From: Cohnella hashimotonis
GTDB taxonomy: Bacteria; Bacillota; Bacilli; Paenibacillales; Paenibacillaceae
NCBI RefSeq assembly: GCF_030014955.1
Contig: NZ_JAGRPV010000001.1
Location: 8,147,501 to 8,211,500, forward strand
DNA: 64,000 bases
Reading direction: 5' to 3'
Shown here in pieces: positions 1 through 9,158 of this stretch (positions are counted from its first letter, which is position 1; each line of letters opens with the position of its first letter). The notes beneath the pieces are model-generated. The model did not search any database, was not told the DNA's origin, and saw only the letters and a program-made list of their open reading frames with translations. The position numbers were made by a program, and so were the translations under genes.

Positions 1-2
1 TC

Positions 3-1046
3 GTGCTGTTCGTAACCGGACTGGCCCGCGGGCTTGCCTATGACAATGCGGCATCCATTCAAAATATGGACGCTACGCATTTTATGATGGAGAAAGACTC
101 GAATCATCGCTTCACCCGCTCGCAGATCGGGGAGCAGGCACTGGGGCAGGCAAACCAAGTCGTCGGCGAAAAAAACGCGGAGCCGCTGGGGGTCAGGATG
201 ACAACCGTGACCGCGGAAGGCGCTGCAGGCAAGCTGGACGTGACGCTGCTCGGCATGAGACCGGAGGGTTGGCTGACGCCCGCAGCGGTTGAAGGGTCGG
301 CGCTCAACCCGCAGGACGCAGGGCGAGTGCTTGTCGATCGGAAACTGAAGGAATCTGGCGTGCGTCTCGGCACCGTTATTGTCGATCAAGCTTCCGGCAC
401 GAAGTGGACCGTCGGCGGATTCGTAAGCGAGGAATCGTTCAGCCATTCGCCCGCGGTCATCCTGAATCTATACGATTGGCGGCAGCTTCTGCTCAAATCG
501 TCCGCAAGGCTGGCAGGAGGAGGGGCAGGTGACGGGACGACGTATAGCGCCATTGCGGTAAAGGCGACTAAAAATCAGGCGGAGCGGCTGGCCGCGACCT
601 TGTCCGATGCCGAAGTCGTCGCCAAGTCGGATGCCGTATCGGCCATTCCGGGCTACAAGGAGGAGCAGGGCTCGCTGTGGATGATGATTATTTTCCTGTT
701 TATCATCTCCTCCTTTGTGCTGGGCGTATTCTTTTATGTCATCACGATCCAGAAGAGCAGCCAGTTCGGCATTTTAAAGGCGATCGGCACGCGCACGGCT
801 TATCTGGCCCGCAGCGTTGCCTTTCAAGTCTTGCTCCTGACGGCAGGCAGCCTTGCGCTCAGCATGCTGCTTGTTCAAGCCATGGCGGCGTTCTTGCCTG
901 CCGGCATGCCATTTAGGCTGCAAGCCTCTGCGCTGGCGTTAACGAGCGGCGCTTTTATCGCGATGTCTCTGGCCGGCTCCTTGCTCTCGGTCTGGAAGGT
1001 CGCCCGAATCGACGCGCTGGATGCGATCGGGAGGACGGCGGCATGA
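3..1046 (+). CDS. ABC transporter permease, FtsX/MacB type (5' partial)
   Basis: The reading frame is open to the left edge, so the true start lies upstream. What is visible is an extracytoplasmic MacB-PCD-like domain (about residues 10-215) followed by three membrane segments near residues 225-250, 275-295 and 310-335, the classic FtsX C-terminal layout. The loop after the first of these segments (KSSQFGILKAIGTR) is the conserved FtsX-family cytoplasmic coupling motif. The stop overlaps the start of the ATPase gene by ATGA, so the two are translationally coupled and should form one exporter. The short size and its partner resemble HrtB/YtrF-like exporters of toxic small molecules or peptides, but the substrate cannot be read from the sequence. 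Confidence 0.85.
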   Translation: MLFVTGLARGLAYDNAASIQNMDATHFMMEKDSNHRFTRSQIGEQALGQANQVVGEKNAEPLGVRMTTVTAEGAAGKLDVTLLGMRPEGWLTPAAVEGSALNPQDAGRVLVDRKLKESGVRLGTVIVDQASGTKWTVGGFVSEESFSHSPAVILNLYDWRQLLLKSSARLAGGGAGDGTTYSAIAVKATKNQAERLAATLSDAEVVAKSDAVSAIPGYKEEQGSLWMMIIFLFIISSFVLGVFFYVITIQKSSQFGILKAIGTRTAYLARSVAFQVLLLTAGSLALSMLLVQAMAAFLPAGMPFRLQASALALTSGAFIAMSLAGSLLSVWKVARIDALDAIGRTAA

Positions 1047-1720
1047 GACACAGACTGATTCTGCGCGACATCACGCATGCCTTCGAGGATGGCGGCACGA
1101 GGCGAACGGTGCTCGATCGTCTCAATCTGCAAGTGTCGGAAGGGGAACTCGTCGCGGTGATGGGGCCTTCCGGTTCCGGGAAGAGCACGTTCCTCTCAAT
1201 CGCGGGCGCGCTTCTGGCGCCGACAAGCGGCGAAGTGCTCATCGACGGAGAGTCGCTGGCCGGCAAGGAGAAGCAGGAGCTCTCCGATCTGCGGCTTCGC
1301 AAGCTCGGATTTATTTTTCAAAGCGCCAATCTGATCCCTTATCTGAAGGTAGAAGAGCAGCTGATACTGGTCAACAGGCTGGAAGCGACGAGCAAAGCGC
1401 ACACGGCTGCACGCACAAGCGAGCTGCTTCATAAGCTGGGCCTGGACGGCCGCAGACATGCTTATCCCGACAAATTGTCGGGCGGCGAGCGCCAGCGCGT
1501 CGCGATCGCAAGAGCGCTCATGAACGATCCGGCCGTGCTGCTGGCGGACGAGCCGACGGCGAGCCTGGATGCCGCCAGAGGCATGGACGTGGTGCGAATG
1601 ATTGCCCGGGAGGCACAGGAGCGGGGCAAGAGCGCCGTTATGGTTACGCACGACGAGCGGGTGCTGCCGCTGTGCGATCGCGTGCTTTATTTAGAGAACG
1701 GCAGTTTGGTTGAGAAATAA
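1043..1720 (+). CDS. ABC transporter ATP-binding protein, LolD/MacB type
   Basis: A 225-residue nucleotide-binding domain with every required motif: Walker A GPSGSGKST (41-49), Q-loop FQSANL near 92, signature LSGGERQR (145-152), Walker B VLLADEP (165-171) with the catalytic Glu, and the switch His in MVTHDE near 200. It energises the FtsX-type permease just upstream, with which it overlaps by 4 bp. The family (LolD, MacB-N, HrtA, YvrO) drives mechanotransmission-type export rather than import. The C-terminal ending (CDRVLYLENGSLVEK) resembles HrtA-like heme or peptide exporters, which is only a weak hint about substrate. A hairpin terminator follows the stop codon. Confidence 0.9.
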   Translation: MRHRLILRDITHAFEDGGTRRTVLDRLNLQVSEGELVAVMGPSGSGKSTFLSIAGALLAPTSGEVLIDGESLAGKEKQELSDLRLRKLGFIFQSANLIPYLKVEEQLILVNRLEATSKAHTAARTSELLHKLGLDGRRHAYPDKLSGGERQRVAIARALMNDPAVLLADEPTASLDAARGMDVVRMIAREAQERGKSAVMVTHDERVLPLCDRVLYLENGSLVEK

Positions 1721-1742
1721 ATCTGAAGATAAAGCCTAAACA

Positions 1743-1769
1743 GCCTGCTGCTTCTGCAGCAGGCGTTTT
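1743..1769 (+). terminator. Rho-independent terminator after the exporter operon
   Basis: Perfect 9-bp stem GCCTGCTGC / GCAGCAGGC around a TTCT loop, followed by TTTT. It separates the exporter from the convergent DMT transporter. Confidence 0.8.
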
Positions 1770-1780
1770 ACCGCCGGTCA

Positions 1781-2734
1781 TCATTGCCAGGAAAACATCC
1801 TCCCCGATCGCGATAACCGGTACAGCTCGGGCAGCGCGACGCCGACAAGCACGACCGCCACGCCGATCCACTGCCATCCGCTTACGTGCTCGCGAAGTAC
1901 GGTAGCGGACATCAGCACCGCCACCGGCAGCTCGACGGCTCCCATGATTCCTGCCATTCCGCCTCCGATATGGGGAACGCCGTAGACGAACAGGACGGGC
2001 GGAATGAAAGCGCCGAAGAAACCGAGCAGCAGGCCAATCACAAGCAGCGGGCTCCAGAGCAGTCCGTTGAAAAGGAACGCCGGCGGGAACAAGATGCACA
2101 GCAGAACGAAGCCGCCGGTTACCATCCAGGCGCTCCGGTAAACGGGATGAGCTTCGGGCACGACCTTGCCGCTAAACAGCACGAACAGCGAATAGCTGAC
2201 CGCCGACATCAGACCCAAGGCGATGCCCCAGACATTGATTTTGCCAAGCCCCTGCTCAAGAAAACCTGCGGCGATCAGCGTGCCGCCAAACAGCACCAGC
2301 AGCGTAAATAGCGTTACTTTATTGGGGCGCTGGCGTCGCATCAAAGCCTGAATCAGCACGCTGATCCAGGTGAATTGGAACAAGAGGATAATCGCGAGCG
2401 ATGCCGGAATATAACGCAGCGATTGATAGTACACGAGGCCGGTGATGACCGTTGGCGTGCCGGCAACCATCAGAATCACGCGCTGCTTCCACTTTAGCCG
2501 CAGGGACCCCGAAGGCAGGCGAGCTGCGTCTTGCACTTGTCCCGCTGGGCGCTTTTTTCGGCTCTGTTTAAATTTGGTATAGATAACGAGCAACCAGGAC
2601 AAAATAACGCCAATTAAAAGCTGGCTTCCGACAACCTCGCCCAGCTGGTAGCCCCGCCCGTATGCCAAAACCACGATCGTCGACAATATGCCGTAGCTCA
2701 TCGCTCCCGCGAGAACGGCCACATAATATTTCAT
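1781..2734 (-). CDS. DMT-superfamily (EamA) transporter
   Basis: Polytopic membrane protein of 317 residues with about ten hydrophobic segments and two EamA repeats, the second visible in the region SLRYIPASLAIIL to LPVAVLMSA. Such 10-TM drug/metabolite transporters export amino acids, nucleosides or other metabolites across the cytoplasmic membrane; the substrate is not predictable here. A basic loop (FKQSRKKRPAGQ) lies between the early segments, giving a positive-inside pattern. The ATG at 2734 was chosen because AAGGGAG stands 12 nt upstream and the membrane segment starts at once (MKYYVAVLAGAM); a longer frame to 2812 lacks a ribosome binding site. It stands alone on its strand. Confidence 0.85.
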   Translation of the reverse strand: MKYYVAVLAGAMSYGILSTIVVLAYGRGYQLGEVVGSQLLIGVILSWLLVIYTKFKQSRKKRPAGQVQDAARLPSGSLRLKWKQRVILMVAGTPTVITGLVYYQSLRYIPASLAIILLFQFTWISVLIQALMRRQRPNKVTLFTLLVLFGGTLIAAGFLEQGLGKINVWGIALGLMSAVSYSLFVLFSGKVVPEAHPVYRSAWMVTGGFVLLCILFPPAFLFNGLLWSPLLVIGLLLGFFGAFIPPVLFVYGVPHIGGGMAGIMGAVELPVAVLMSATVLREHVSGWQWIGVAVVLVGVALPELYRLSRSGRMFSWQ

Positions 2735-2987
2735 TGCTGCAATATCTCCCTTGCTTGTATTTGTTCGCGCCGGTCCGGACGCAAAAAATCCTAACTCCGT
2801 CACCTGAATCAAGCGCTAAGCTTGGTTCGAGGTTCGTAGTTAGGAAGTTTAGGCCCCTGTAGAAACCCTCGCCCTGTGTGCTGCATGCGTCTGCGAGGTT
2901 ATACGAATGGAATCTAGTATAAATCGTTAAAAGGTTTGTGGCAACCTACCAAATAATTTGCGATAATTTGTGAAAGATCTACAAGTC

Positions 2988-3596
2988 TTACATCATACCG
3001 ATCAATGCCATGAGCAGCTCATACAGCTCCCAAAAGCAAACAAGGTCGGCCTCGAGCATTTGTTCCCGATTCGTGCGGATAAGGCCATGCGTCATAGGGT
3101 GCTTCCAATAGCCGGACCTGAATAAGAAGCTTGTCGTCAGGTTCAAAACCGATAGAACAAGAGCCTTTTGAAGGTGCTCTTCTTTCGAAGCGTGATGGAT
3201 TCGATTCTTAATTTCTTTTTTAATAGCGTCGTATTTCGTTTTAAATTCGCGCGTGTCCGCCTCATACTGCCATAACTCGGCGAACTGATCGTTCAACTTC
3301 TCTTCTGGTGGACTTGTTGGGGACATCAGCATTCTTTTGAGGACATCGTAAGTTTCTCGAAACTCCACAAAATACATATCGCCGCTGGCCGTATAGTTTG
3401 ACTCCACAATGAACTGGAAGCAGGTGTACATGAACTCCTGGACGATTTCTTTGTCGATTGTTTCATTTTCGTCCTCGTTTTCCTGCACCAAAACGAGCGA
3501 TAAGAAAAACCGCCGTAAAACTTCAGGCTGCTTCTGCTTTTTCCTGATCATCTCTAAGACTTCAGCGTTTATGTTTTGCAGATCAGCATGATTCAC
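2988..3596 (-). CDS. Hypothetical protein, mostly helical
   Basis: A 202-residue protein that I do not recognise. It is soluble, rich in charged and aromatic residues, and predicted largely alpha-helical, with a heptad-like stretch around KTKYDAIKKEIKNRIHH. There is no signal peptide or clear catalytic motif. The GTG start at 3596 was chosen because a full AGGAGGT sits 8 nt upstream. The open frame continues upstream to 3923 only because it runs through a 51-nt repeat array, whose unit is a multiple of three; that extension is almost surely not coding. No neighbour gives a functional hint. Confidence 0.65.
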   Translation of the reverse strand: MNHADLQNINAEVLEMIRKKQKQPEVLRRFFLSLVLVQENEDENETIDKEIVQEFMYTCFQFIVESNYTASGDMYFVEFRETYDVLKRMLMSPTSPPEEKLNDQFAELWQYEADTREFKTKYDAIKKEIKNRIHHASKEEHLQKALVLSVLNLTTSFLFRSGYWKHPMTHGLIRTNREQMLEADLVCFWELYELLMALIGMM

Positions 3597-3652
3597 TTTC
3601 AGAGACCTCCTGCCGCCATTAAAACCCAGTGGAAGAGTTGCACCGATCTGTC

Positions 3653-3912
3653 GAGTAGTTCCATTTAGAGCTACTTTACCCCTGTTGCTTGCGCCGACCC
3701 GCCAAGTAGTTCTATGTAGAGCTACTTCGCCCCAGTTGCTCGCGCGGCCCCACCAAGTAGTTCCATGTAGAGCTACTTCGCCGCAATTGCTTGCGCCGAC
3801 CCGCCAAGTAGTTCTATGTAGAGCTACTTCGCCGCAATTGCTTGCGCCGACCCGCCATGTAGCTCCATATAGAGCTACATCGCCCCGGCCACGAGTGCGG
3901 ACTTGCCATGTA
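3653..3912. repeat. Tandem 51-nt hairpin repeat array (family 1)
   Basis: Five units plus a partial sixth with a 51-nt period, filling the gap between the unknown gene and yesN. Each unit has a 22-nt near-palindrome (AGTAG..CTACT arms, spacer TTCTATGTAGAG) and a GC-rich tail (CGCCGCAATTGCTTGCGCC). Mismatches in the stem are G-T wobbles. In the fifth unit the outer A-T pair is replaced by T-A (TGTAG..CTACA), a paired change that keeps the stem. Units 3 and 4 are nearly identical, showing recent duplication. Confidence 0.85.
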
Positions 3913-3960
3913 GCTGGGCGCATTCAGCCTGTTCGTGCAACCTGTCTCCACACTTGCCTT

Positions 3961-5508
3961 CTATCGCCGGCAGCGCGCCTCGCGCATCCGCGCCCGGTAC
4001 TCCTGCGGACTCGTCTCGTACTTGTCGGCGAACAGCCTGGAGAAGTAACGCGAGTTGGGAATGCCGGTACCGGCGGCGACCTCGTAGATTTTCAGATCGG
4101 TACGCAGCAGCAGCTCGCGGGCGCGCTCCAGCCGGTAATCCTGCAGGTAGTCCGAGAAGCTCTGCCCCGTCTCCTGGCGGAACAGCGCGCCGAACCAGCT
4201 CGGGCTCAGGCTGACATGCCTGGCCGCCGCCTGCAGATCGAGGTCCTCGCCATATTCCGTCTCAATGAGGCGCAGCGCCTCGCGAATCTCGGACCGGATG
4301 GCCGGAGCCGGGGACGGCGTCTCCCGCAGCAGCTCCGCGGCTTCCTCCACCGCCTCCCGCAGCTCCGTCATATGGCCCGCTGCCGCGATCCGCTGCTGCA
4401 GCCGCTGCCGCAGCTGCGCCTCCGTGCCGTCGCGCAGCCTGACGGGGCCGTCATGCAGGCAGCCGGCCAGCGCCGCGCCTATCAGGCGAAGCCGGGCGGG
4501 CGCCGGCCTGTGCGCGGCGGCTTCGTCCGCCCATCGCAGCAGCGTCTCTCCTGCCGCCGCATAATCGTGGCGCTCCATCGCGGTCCGGCAATCCCGCAGC
4601 AGCGCGTCGAGCCGATCCGGTGGGTATTCGCCAGGCGCCGTCTCGTTCCGCGGCGTGACTGGCTCGCCGAGGGGCGCGTAAAATGCGGCGTCCAGCAGCC
4701 GCCGGCATTCCGCCAGCGCGCGCGGCAGCAGCAGCAGGTCGCCGCGCCGATCGGACAGCGCCTGCACGGTCGGCACGCCGAGCGCCCGGCAGGCTTCGCC
4801 GCCGCGGCGCAGCGCGTTCATCGTCCAGGCGAGGAAGTCCGCGCCCTCGCTCCGCTCCCGCGAGACGGCAATCATCGCCCACAGGCCGGGCTCTACGGGC
4901 AGGACGAGCGACGCGTAAGGCCCGCTCTCGTCCTCGAACGCCGGCTCCGCCGGGTGCAGCGTTCTCCCGCGCTCCGGCGCGAAGCGGACCAACGCCAGCC
5001 GGTGCTGTCGCGCGGGAAAGGACAGGGCGGCGAGCTGCTCCAGCGAGGCCCGCGCCTCGTCTCCGGAGAGCAGCAGCTCCAGCAAGAGCTGCCGTATCGC
5101 CTTGTGCCGGTGGCGGCGCTCCCGCCGGATATCGTCGGCGGCCTTGGACAGGCAGGCGACGAATTCCGCCTCGGACAGCAGCAGCTTGGTGATATAATCA
5201 TGGGCGCCGAGGCGGAGCGCCGCCTGGATCTTGTCGAAGTCCTCGTAGCAAGTGAGCAGAATGACTTTGGGGGCCGACGCCAGTCCCCGCACCCGCTCCA
5301 GCAGCCGGAGGCCGTCCAGCACCGGCATGCCGATATCCGCGACCACGATATCCGGCGGGGACTCCCGGATCATGCGCCAGGCCTGCTCGCCGTTCTCGGC
5401 TTCGCCCGCGATGACGAAGCCGCGCTCCTCCAGCGCGAACGAGCGGATCCGCCTGCGGGCCATCGGTTCGTCGTCCACGACGAGCACCTTCATCGCCGGT
5501 TCATCCAT
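3961..5508 (-). CDS. Response regulator, YesN type (REC plus AraC HTH)
   Basis: A 515-residue response regulator. The receiver domain occupies residues 1-125 with acidic pocket VVDDEP and phospho-acceptor Asp58 in VVADIGMP. A long variable middle region follows, and the C-terminal 105 residues hold an AraC-type double HTH (SLSPSWFGALFRQETG and GIPNSRYFSRLFADKYETSPQEYR). The ATG at 5508 was chosen because AAGGAGG lies 9 nt upstream; it overlaps the end of the kinase gene, so the pair is coupled. It is the last gene of the sugar-transport operon and should activate it, or linked glycan-degradation genes, when the YesM kinase senses the sugar or its loaded binding protein. Confidence 0.92.
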   Translation of the reverse strand: MDEPAMKVLVVDDEPMARRRIRSFALEERGFVIAGEAENGEQAWRMIRESPPDIVVADIGMPVLDGLRLLERVRGLASAPKVILLTCYEDFDKIQAALRLGAHDYITKLLLSEAEFVACLSKAADDIRRERRHRHKAIRQLLLELLLSGDEARASLEQLAALSFPARQHRLALVRFAPERGRTLHPAEPAFEDESGPYASLVLPVEPGLWAMIAVSRERSEGADFLAWTMNALRRGGEACRALGVPTVQALSDRRGDLLLLPRALAECRRLLDAAFYAPLGEPVTPRNETAPGEYPPDRLDALLRDCRTAMERHDYAAAGETLLRWADEAAAHRPAPARLRLIGAALAGCLHDGPVRLRDGTEAQLRQRLQQRIAAAGHMTELREAVEEAAELLRETPSPAPAIRSEIREALRLIETEYGEDLDLQAAARHVSLSPSWFGALFRQETGQSFSDYLQDYRLERARELLLRTDLKIYEVAAGTGIPNSRYFSRLFADKYETSPQEYRARMREARCRR

Positions 5509-7264
5509 CCGCCGTGCCCTCCTTAAGCGCCGGGCGGGCATCCGTCCCCGCCGGCAGCCTGATCGTCATCACCGTGCCTTCGCCTTCCGCGCTGTCGATG
5601 ACGATCCCGTATTCGGGACCGTAGAACAGCCGAATGCGCCGGTGCACGTTTCGTACGCCGATGCCGAATTCCTCTGTGCCGCCGTCTTCGCTCTCGAGCA
5701 CAGCGCGCAGCGCATCAAGCCGCTCGCGCGTCATGCCGACGCCATTGTCCGCCACCGTCAGCAGCAGCATGCCGCCCTCCCGCTCGGCCGTCACGCTCAG
5801 GCTGCCGCGGCGTCCTTCCAGCGCGTGCAGGCCGTGGAAGACGGCGTTTTCGACGATGGGCTGGAGCACGAGCTTCAGCACGGGGAGGCGGGCTAACGCT
5901 TCTCCAGCCTGCGCGACGCGGCACTCGAACCGATGCTCGTACCGGACCGATTGAATGTACAGATAGTCCTTCGTATATTGCAGCTCATCCGCCAGCGTCC
6001 GCACCTCGTTGCCGTCCAGACTGTACTTCAGCAGCCGGCACAGCACATGGATCATGGCGTGCAGCTCGTTCTTCGGGCTGAAGTCGACCATCATATCGAT
6101 CGTGTTGAGCGTATTGTAGAGAAAGTGAGGATTAATCTGCGACAGCAGCGCCTGCAGCTCGGATTGCCGCTTGGCGGCCTCCGTGCGCCGGAGGTCGGAG
6201 ATCAGCTCCCTGACCGTGTCCGTCATCCGGTTGAACTGGTTCGCCAGCTCGCCGAACTCGTCGCGGCGCACGACCGCAAGCTTCGTATCCAGCTTGCCTT
6301 TGGCTACGGTACGCATGCCCTTGGTCAGCAGGAGGATCGGCCGCGTGAACCACCAGGACACCGCGATGTGAATGCAAAGGAAGCCCGCTAATCCGAACAG
6401 CAGGATCGCCCAGGCGATCTGGCTGAGCGGCTCGAATCGCGACTCCAGCTTTTCCACGTCGCCCACGACGACGACCTTCCAGCCCAGATTGGCTTCCATG
6501 CTCGCGACGGAGTGGTAGACGCCCCGGCTGTCCAGATAGGCCAGCGCCGAAGAGAGCGTTTGCACTTTTTCCTCCGAAAAAAGTACCGGCGGAGAGGCCA
6601 GATCGGTCGCGCCGAGGTAGTCGATCAGCGCGTCCTCGCGGTCGTACAGCAGCGTCTGCGTCTCGTAGCTGCCGGCGAACGTCGCGCTGCGCTCCAGGAA
6701 CGCGGAGAGGTCCACGAGAAAAGCCAGATAGCCGATCAGCTGTCCGCCGTCGTCGTATACAGACTTCGTGACGATGCTGGTCGGCCCGAACGTGCCGGAC
6801 CGTCCGATGTCGGAGCGGATCGTGTTCGACCATTCGAACACGCCCCGGCTGCGCGACGCCTGCTCGTGGATTAGCGCCTCTTCCTTGTCGGAGAAGTTGC
6901 CCCAGAAAGCGGAGGGATAGCCGGTGATCGCGCCGTCCGCGCCGATATAGACGACGCCCCGCACGAAGTCGGCGCGCACCTTGGCGACCGTATGCATCGC
7001 TTCGTACAGGCGATCTCCCGCGCCGCCCTCCTGCTTCACGATCTCCTCCGTCTCCAGCATGTTGTACGTAATCTCGTTATTGTAAATGCCGATCAGATGC
7101 ACGACCTGGCCGGCCATGCCCGCCAGCGCCTCGTTCTGTGTATCCCGCAAGAAGTGCAGGGCGTTGGCCTTGGCGATCTGCGTGACAATGATGACGAACA
7201 GCGTGCTGGGGATGACCAGCAGCAGGATAAGCTTGTAGCGGGAGCCGATTCTGTACCAGTCCAA
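5501..7264 (-). CDS. Sensor histidine kinase, YesM family
   Basis: A membrane histidine kinase of about 587 residues. An N-terminal membrane segment (YKLILLLVIPSTLFVIIV) is followed by a large extracellular dCache-like sensor, a second membrane segment (IAWAILLFGLAGFLCIHIAV), a HAMP linker, the His-kinase box QINPHFLYNTLNTIDMM with the phosphorylated His, and a HATPase domain with VADNGVGM. It pairs with the YesN regulator it overlaps. The start is uncertain: the frame is open to 7369, but the best signal is TTG at 7264 with GGGAGGAG 10-12 nt upstream, giving a normal family N-terminus (MDWYRIGSRYK). Being in the transporter operon, it probably senses a sugar outside the cell. Confidence 0.9.
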   Translation of the reverse strand: MDWYRIGSRYKLILLLVIPSTLFVIIVTQIAKANALHFLRDTQNEALAGMAGQVVHLIGIYNNEITYNMLETEEIVKQEGGAGDRLYEAMHTVAKVRADFVRGVVYIGADGAITGYPSAFWGNFSDKEEALIHEQASRSRGVFEWSNTIRSDIGRSGTFGPTSIVTKSVYDDGGQLIGYLAFLVDLSAFLERSATFAGSYETQTLLYDREDALIDYLGATDLASPPVLFSEEKVQTLSSALAYLDSRGVYHSVASMEANLGWKVVVVGDVEKLESRFEPLSQIAWAILLFGLAGFLCIHIAVSWWFTRPILLLTKGMRTVAKGKLDTKLAVVRRDEFGELANQFNRMTDTVRELISDLRRTEAAKRQSELQALLSQINPHFLYNTLNTIDMMVDFSPKNELHAMIHVLCRLLKYSLDGNEVRTLADELQYTKDYLYIQSVRYEHRFECRVAQAGEALARLPVLKLVLQPIVENAVFHGLHALEGRRGSLSVTAEREGGMLLLTVADNGVGMTRERLDALRAVLESEDGGTEEFGIGVRNVHRRIRLFYGPEYGIVIDSAEGEGTVMTIRLPAGTDARPALKEGTADG

Positions 7265-7424
7265 GGCGGCCCAGCTCCTCCCTCTGCGAGGCTTATGAAA
7301 TACATCGATTATACGCACGATCGTTCGCCGCGTACAAGCCTCCTTCAGAGCCATGCGCCACCGCGACATCGGTCCGCGAATCGCCTGAAACCGGTGTCCG
7401 TGGACACCGGCTCGGCCCGCCTCA

Positions 7425-9119
7425 TTACTGCTTCTCTACCTTCAGCTGCTCGGCCGCGCTGTCGATCAGCTTCTGGCCGCCGGCTTTTTTCCAGTCCTCC
7501 ACGTATTTATCCCAGTCGTCGAACGACTTTTTGCCGAGCACGAACGAGATCTCGTTTTTGTTCTGGAAGTCGTTCAGCTTGGTGACGGTCGGTCCGTCGA
7601 GCGTCAGGTACATATCGTAGTTTTTGTAGCGTGGCATGGCGACGATCTGCTGGTTGAACTTGCTGCCCGTGACGCCGACGGGCTCGTCGTCGTACACCTG
7701 CCAGATCAGCGTGTAGCCGAAGAACTGCCAGTCGGCGAGCGATTGATATTCCGGCTTCGCTTTCTGGATGTGGGTGTCCTTGATGAAAAATACGTTCGTG
7801 CCGTCGTCGTTCACCTGTACGCGGGAGTCGTCGGGAAAAATCTCCGGTCCGCCGCCCTGCGATACCGCCCAGTAGTTGACGTTCGGATAGATCATCGAGT
7901 CGATCAGATGCGCGATCCGCTTCATCTTGCCGGGATCGCTCGCTACCTTTTTCGATACGATGAAAAGTCCGCCGGGATTGCCGCCCGGACCGTACATGCC
8001 GCCCTTGCCGTCGCTGGATTTGAGCGGCTGGAGCGGCTCCCACAGTTTGACGGCTGCGGCGTCCTTTTTCTTGGCGTTGTACTGCTCGTCGACGATGTTC
8101 CAGCCCGGATACCAGACCATGCCGATCTGGTCGTTGAGACTGTAGGCCTTGAACGGCTCCCAGCCGATCGTGTACCAGTCGGGGGCGAGCAGCTTTTCGT
8201 CGTACAGCTTCTTCACGAATTGCAGGAACCGCTTCGTCGTGCCGTCGAGCATCGGATGGTTGATCTTGCCGTCCGCCACGTTCCAGCTCGGATGCCCGTA
8301 CATCGTCTTCAGCGCGTCCATCATCGACCAACCGTTGCCGCCGCCGGCTGTGGCCATTAGCCAGGTGTCCGCCTTGTTGTTGCCGTCCGGATCCTTCTCG
8401 GCGACCGCCTTGGCGTAGGCGTAAAGCTCGTCTTCGTTGGTCGGCGCGCTCATGCCGAGCTTCTGCAGCCAGTCTTGGCGGATGAAGTAGCCCCAGTTGT
8501 CCGGAAATACCGGATAGCGGGGGATGCCGATCATATTGCCGTCGACGGTCGCCCAGTTCGCATAATCCTTCGTCACATACTGCATCGTCTGCGGCATATA
8601 CGGCAGCATCTCGCGGGCGTCCAGCAGCTGGCCGCTGTTGTAGAGCGACAGCGCTACGTCCTTGAACGGGAACATGACGAGATCGGGCTCGTCACCGGAG
8701 GCATAGCGGACGGTGACGGCGTTTTTGAGATCCTCGCCGTTCATGCTGGAGAACGTCAGGGAGACATTGAACTGCTTCTCCAGGTAGGACTTGATCTTGT
8801 CCTCCGGTACCGGCTGGTTGAAGGCGCCCGCTACCATCACGTCCAGATCGTATTTCTTGCTCAGATCGTCGTAGGCGTAGCTGGCGCTGTCGACCGCCTT
8901 CGGCACGGCGGGGAATGCATCCGGGTAGCTCAACTCCTTGACCGGCGCTCCCATATCGCCACCGGACGGCTTGGCGCTCGCAGCCCCGCTTGCGGTTGCG
9001 GCTGCGCCGCTGGACGGCGCTGCCTGCTTAGGCTCGTTGCCGTTGCCGGAGCAGGCGCTCAGCAGCGTGCAAGCGGCGACGGCTGCGGCCATGGCGGCGT
9101 AATGCTTTCTTTTTTTCAC
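7425..9119 (-). CDS. Extracellular sugar-binding lipoprotein, LplA type
   Basis: A 564-residue substrate-binding protein anchored to the outer face of the membrane. The N-terminus has a lysine-rich start, a hydrophobic stretch and the lipobox LLSACSG, with lipidated Cys near residue 22, then a Gly/Ala/Ser/Pro linker. The length and the body (for example WGYFIRQDWLQKLGM and GGGPEIFPDDS) fit the LplA/YtcQ group that captures oligosaccharides or uronide sugars. The start is GTG with GGGGG 7 nt upstream. It lies directly between the two permeases and the yesMN pair and delivers ligand to those permeases. No ATPase is encoded here; LplABC systems commonly share MsmX, encoded elsewhere. Confidence 0.92.
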   Translation of the reverse strand: MKKRKHYAAMAAAVAACTLLSACSGNGNEPKQAAPSSGAAATASGAASAKPSGGDMGAPVKELSYPDAFPAVPKAVDSASYAYDDLSKKYDLDVMVAGAFNQPVPEDKIKSYLEKQFNVSLTFSSMNGEDLKNAVTVRYASGDEPDLVMFPFKDVALSLYNSGQLLDAREMLPYMPQTMQYVTKDYANWATVDGNMIGIPRYPVFPDNWGYFIRQDWLQKLGMSAPTNEDELYAYAKAVAEKDPDGNNKADTWLMATAGGGNGWSMMDALKTMYGHPSWNVADGKINHPMLDGTTKRFLQFVKKLYDEKLLAPDWYTIGWEPFKAYSLNDQIGMVWYPGWNIVDEQYNAKKKDAAAVKLWEPLQPLKSSDGKGGMYGPGGNPGGLFIVSKKVASDPGKMKRIAHLIDSMIYPNVNYWAVSQGGGPEIFPDDSRVQVNDDGTNVFFIKDTHIQKAKPEYQSLADWQFFGYTLIWQVYDDEPVGVTGSKFNQQIVAMPRYKNYDMYLTLDGPTVTKLNDFQNKNEISFVLGKKSFDDWDKYVEDWKKAGGQKLIDSAAEQLKVEKQ

Positions 9120-9158
9120 AGGAATGCCCCCTTTATTAATAGTAGAATAGTAGGCGCC

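Noticed and set aside
3685..5526. 613-codon open frame on the plus strand
   Set aside because: It runs antisense to yesN and through the 51-nt repeats. The product is Arg/Gln-rich low-complexity sequence, typical of a GC-rich shadow frame.
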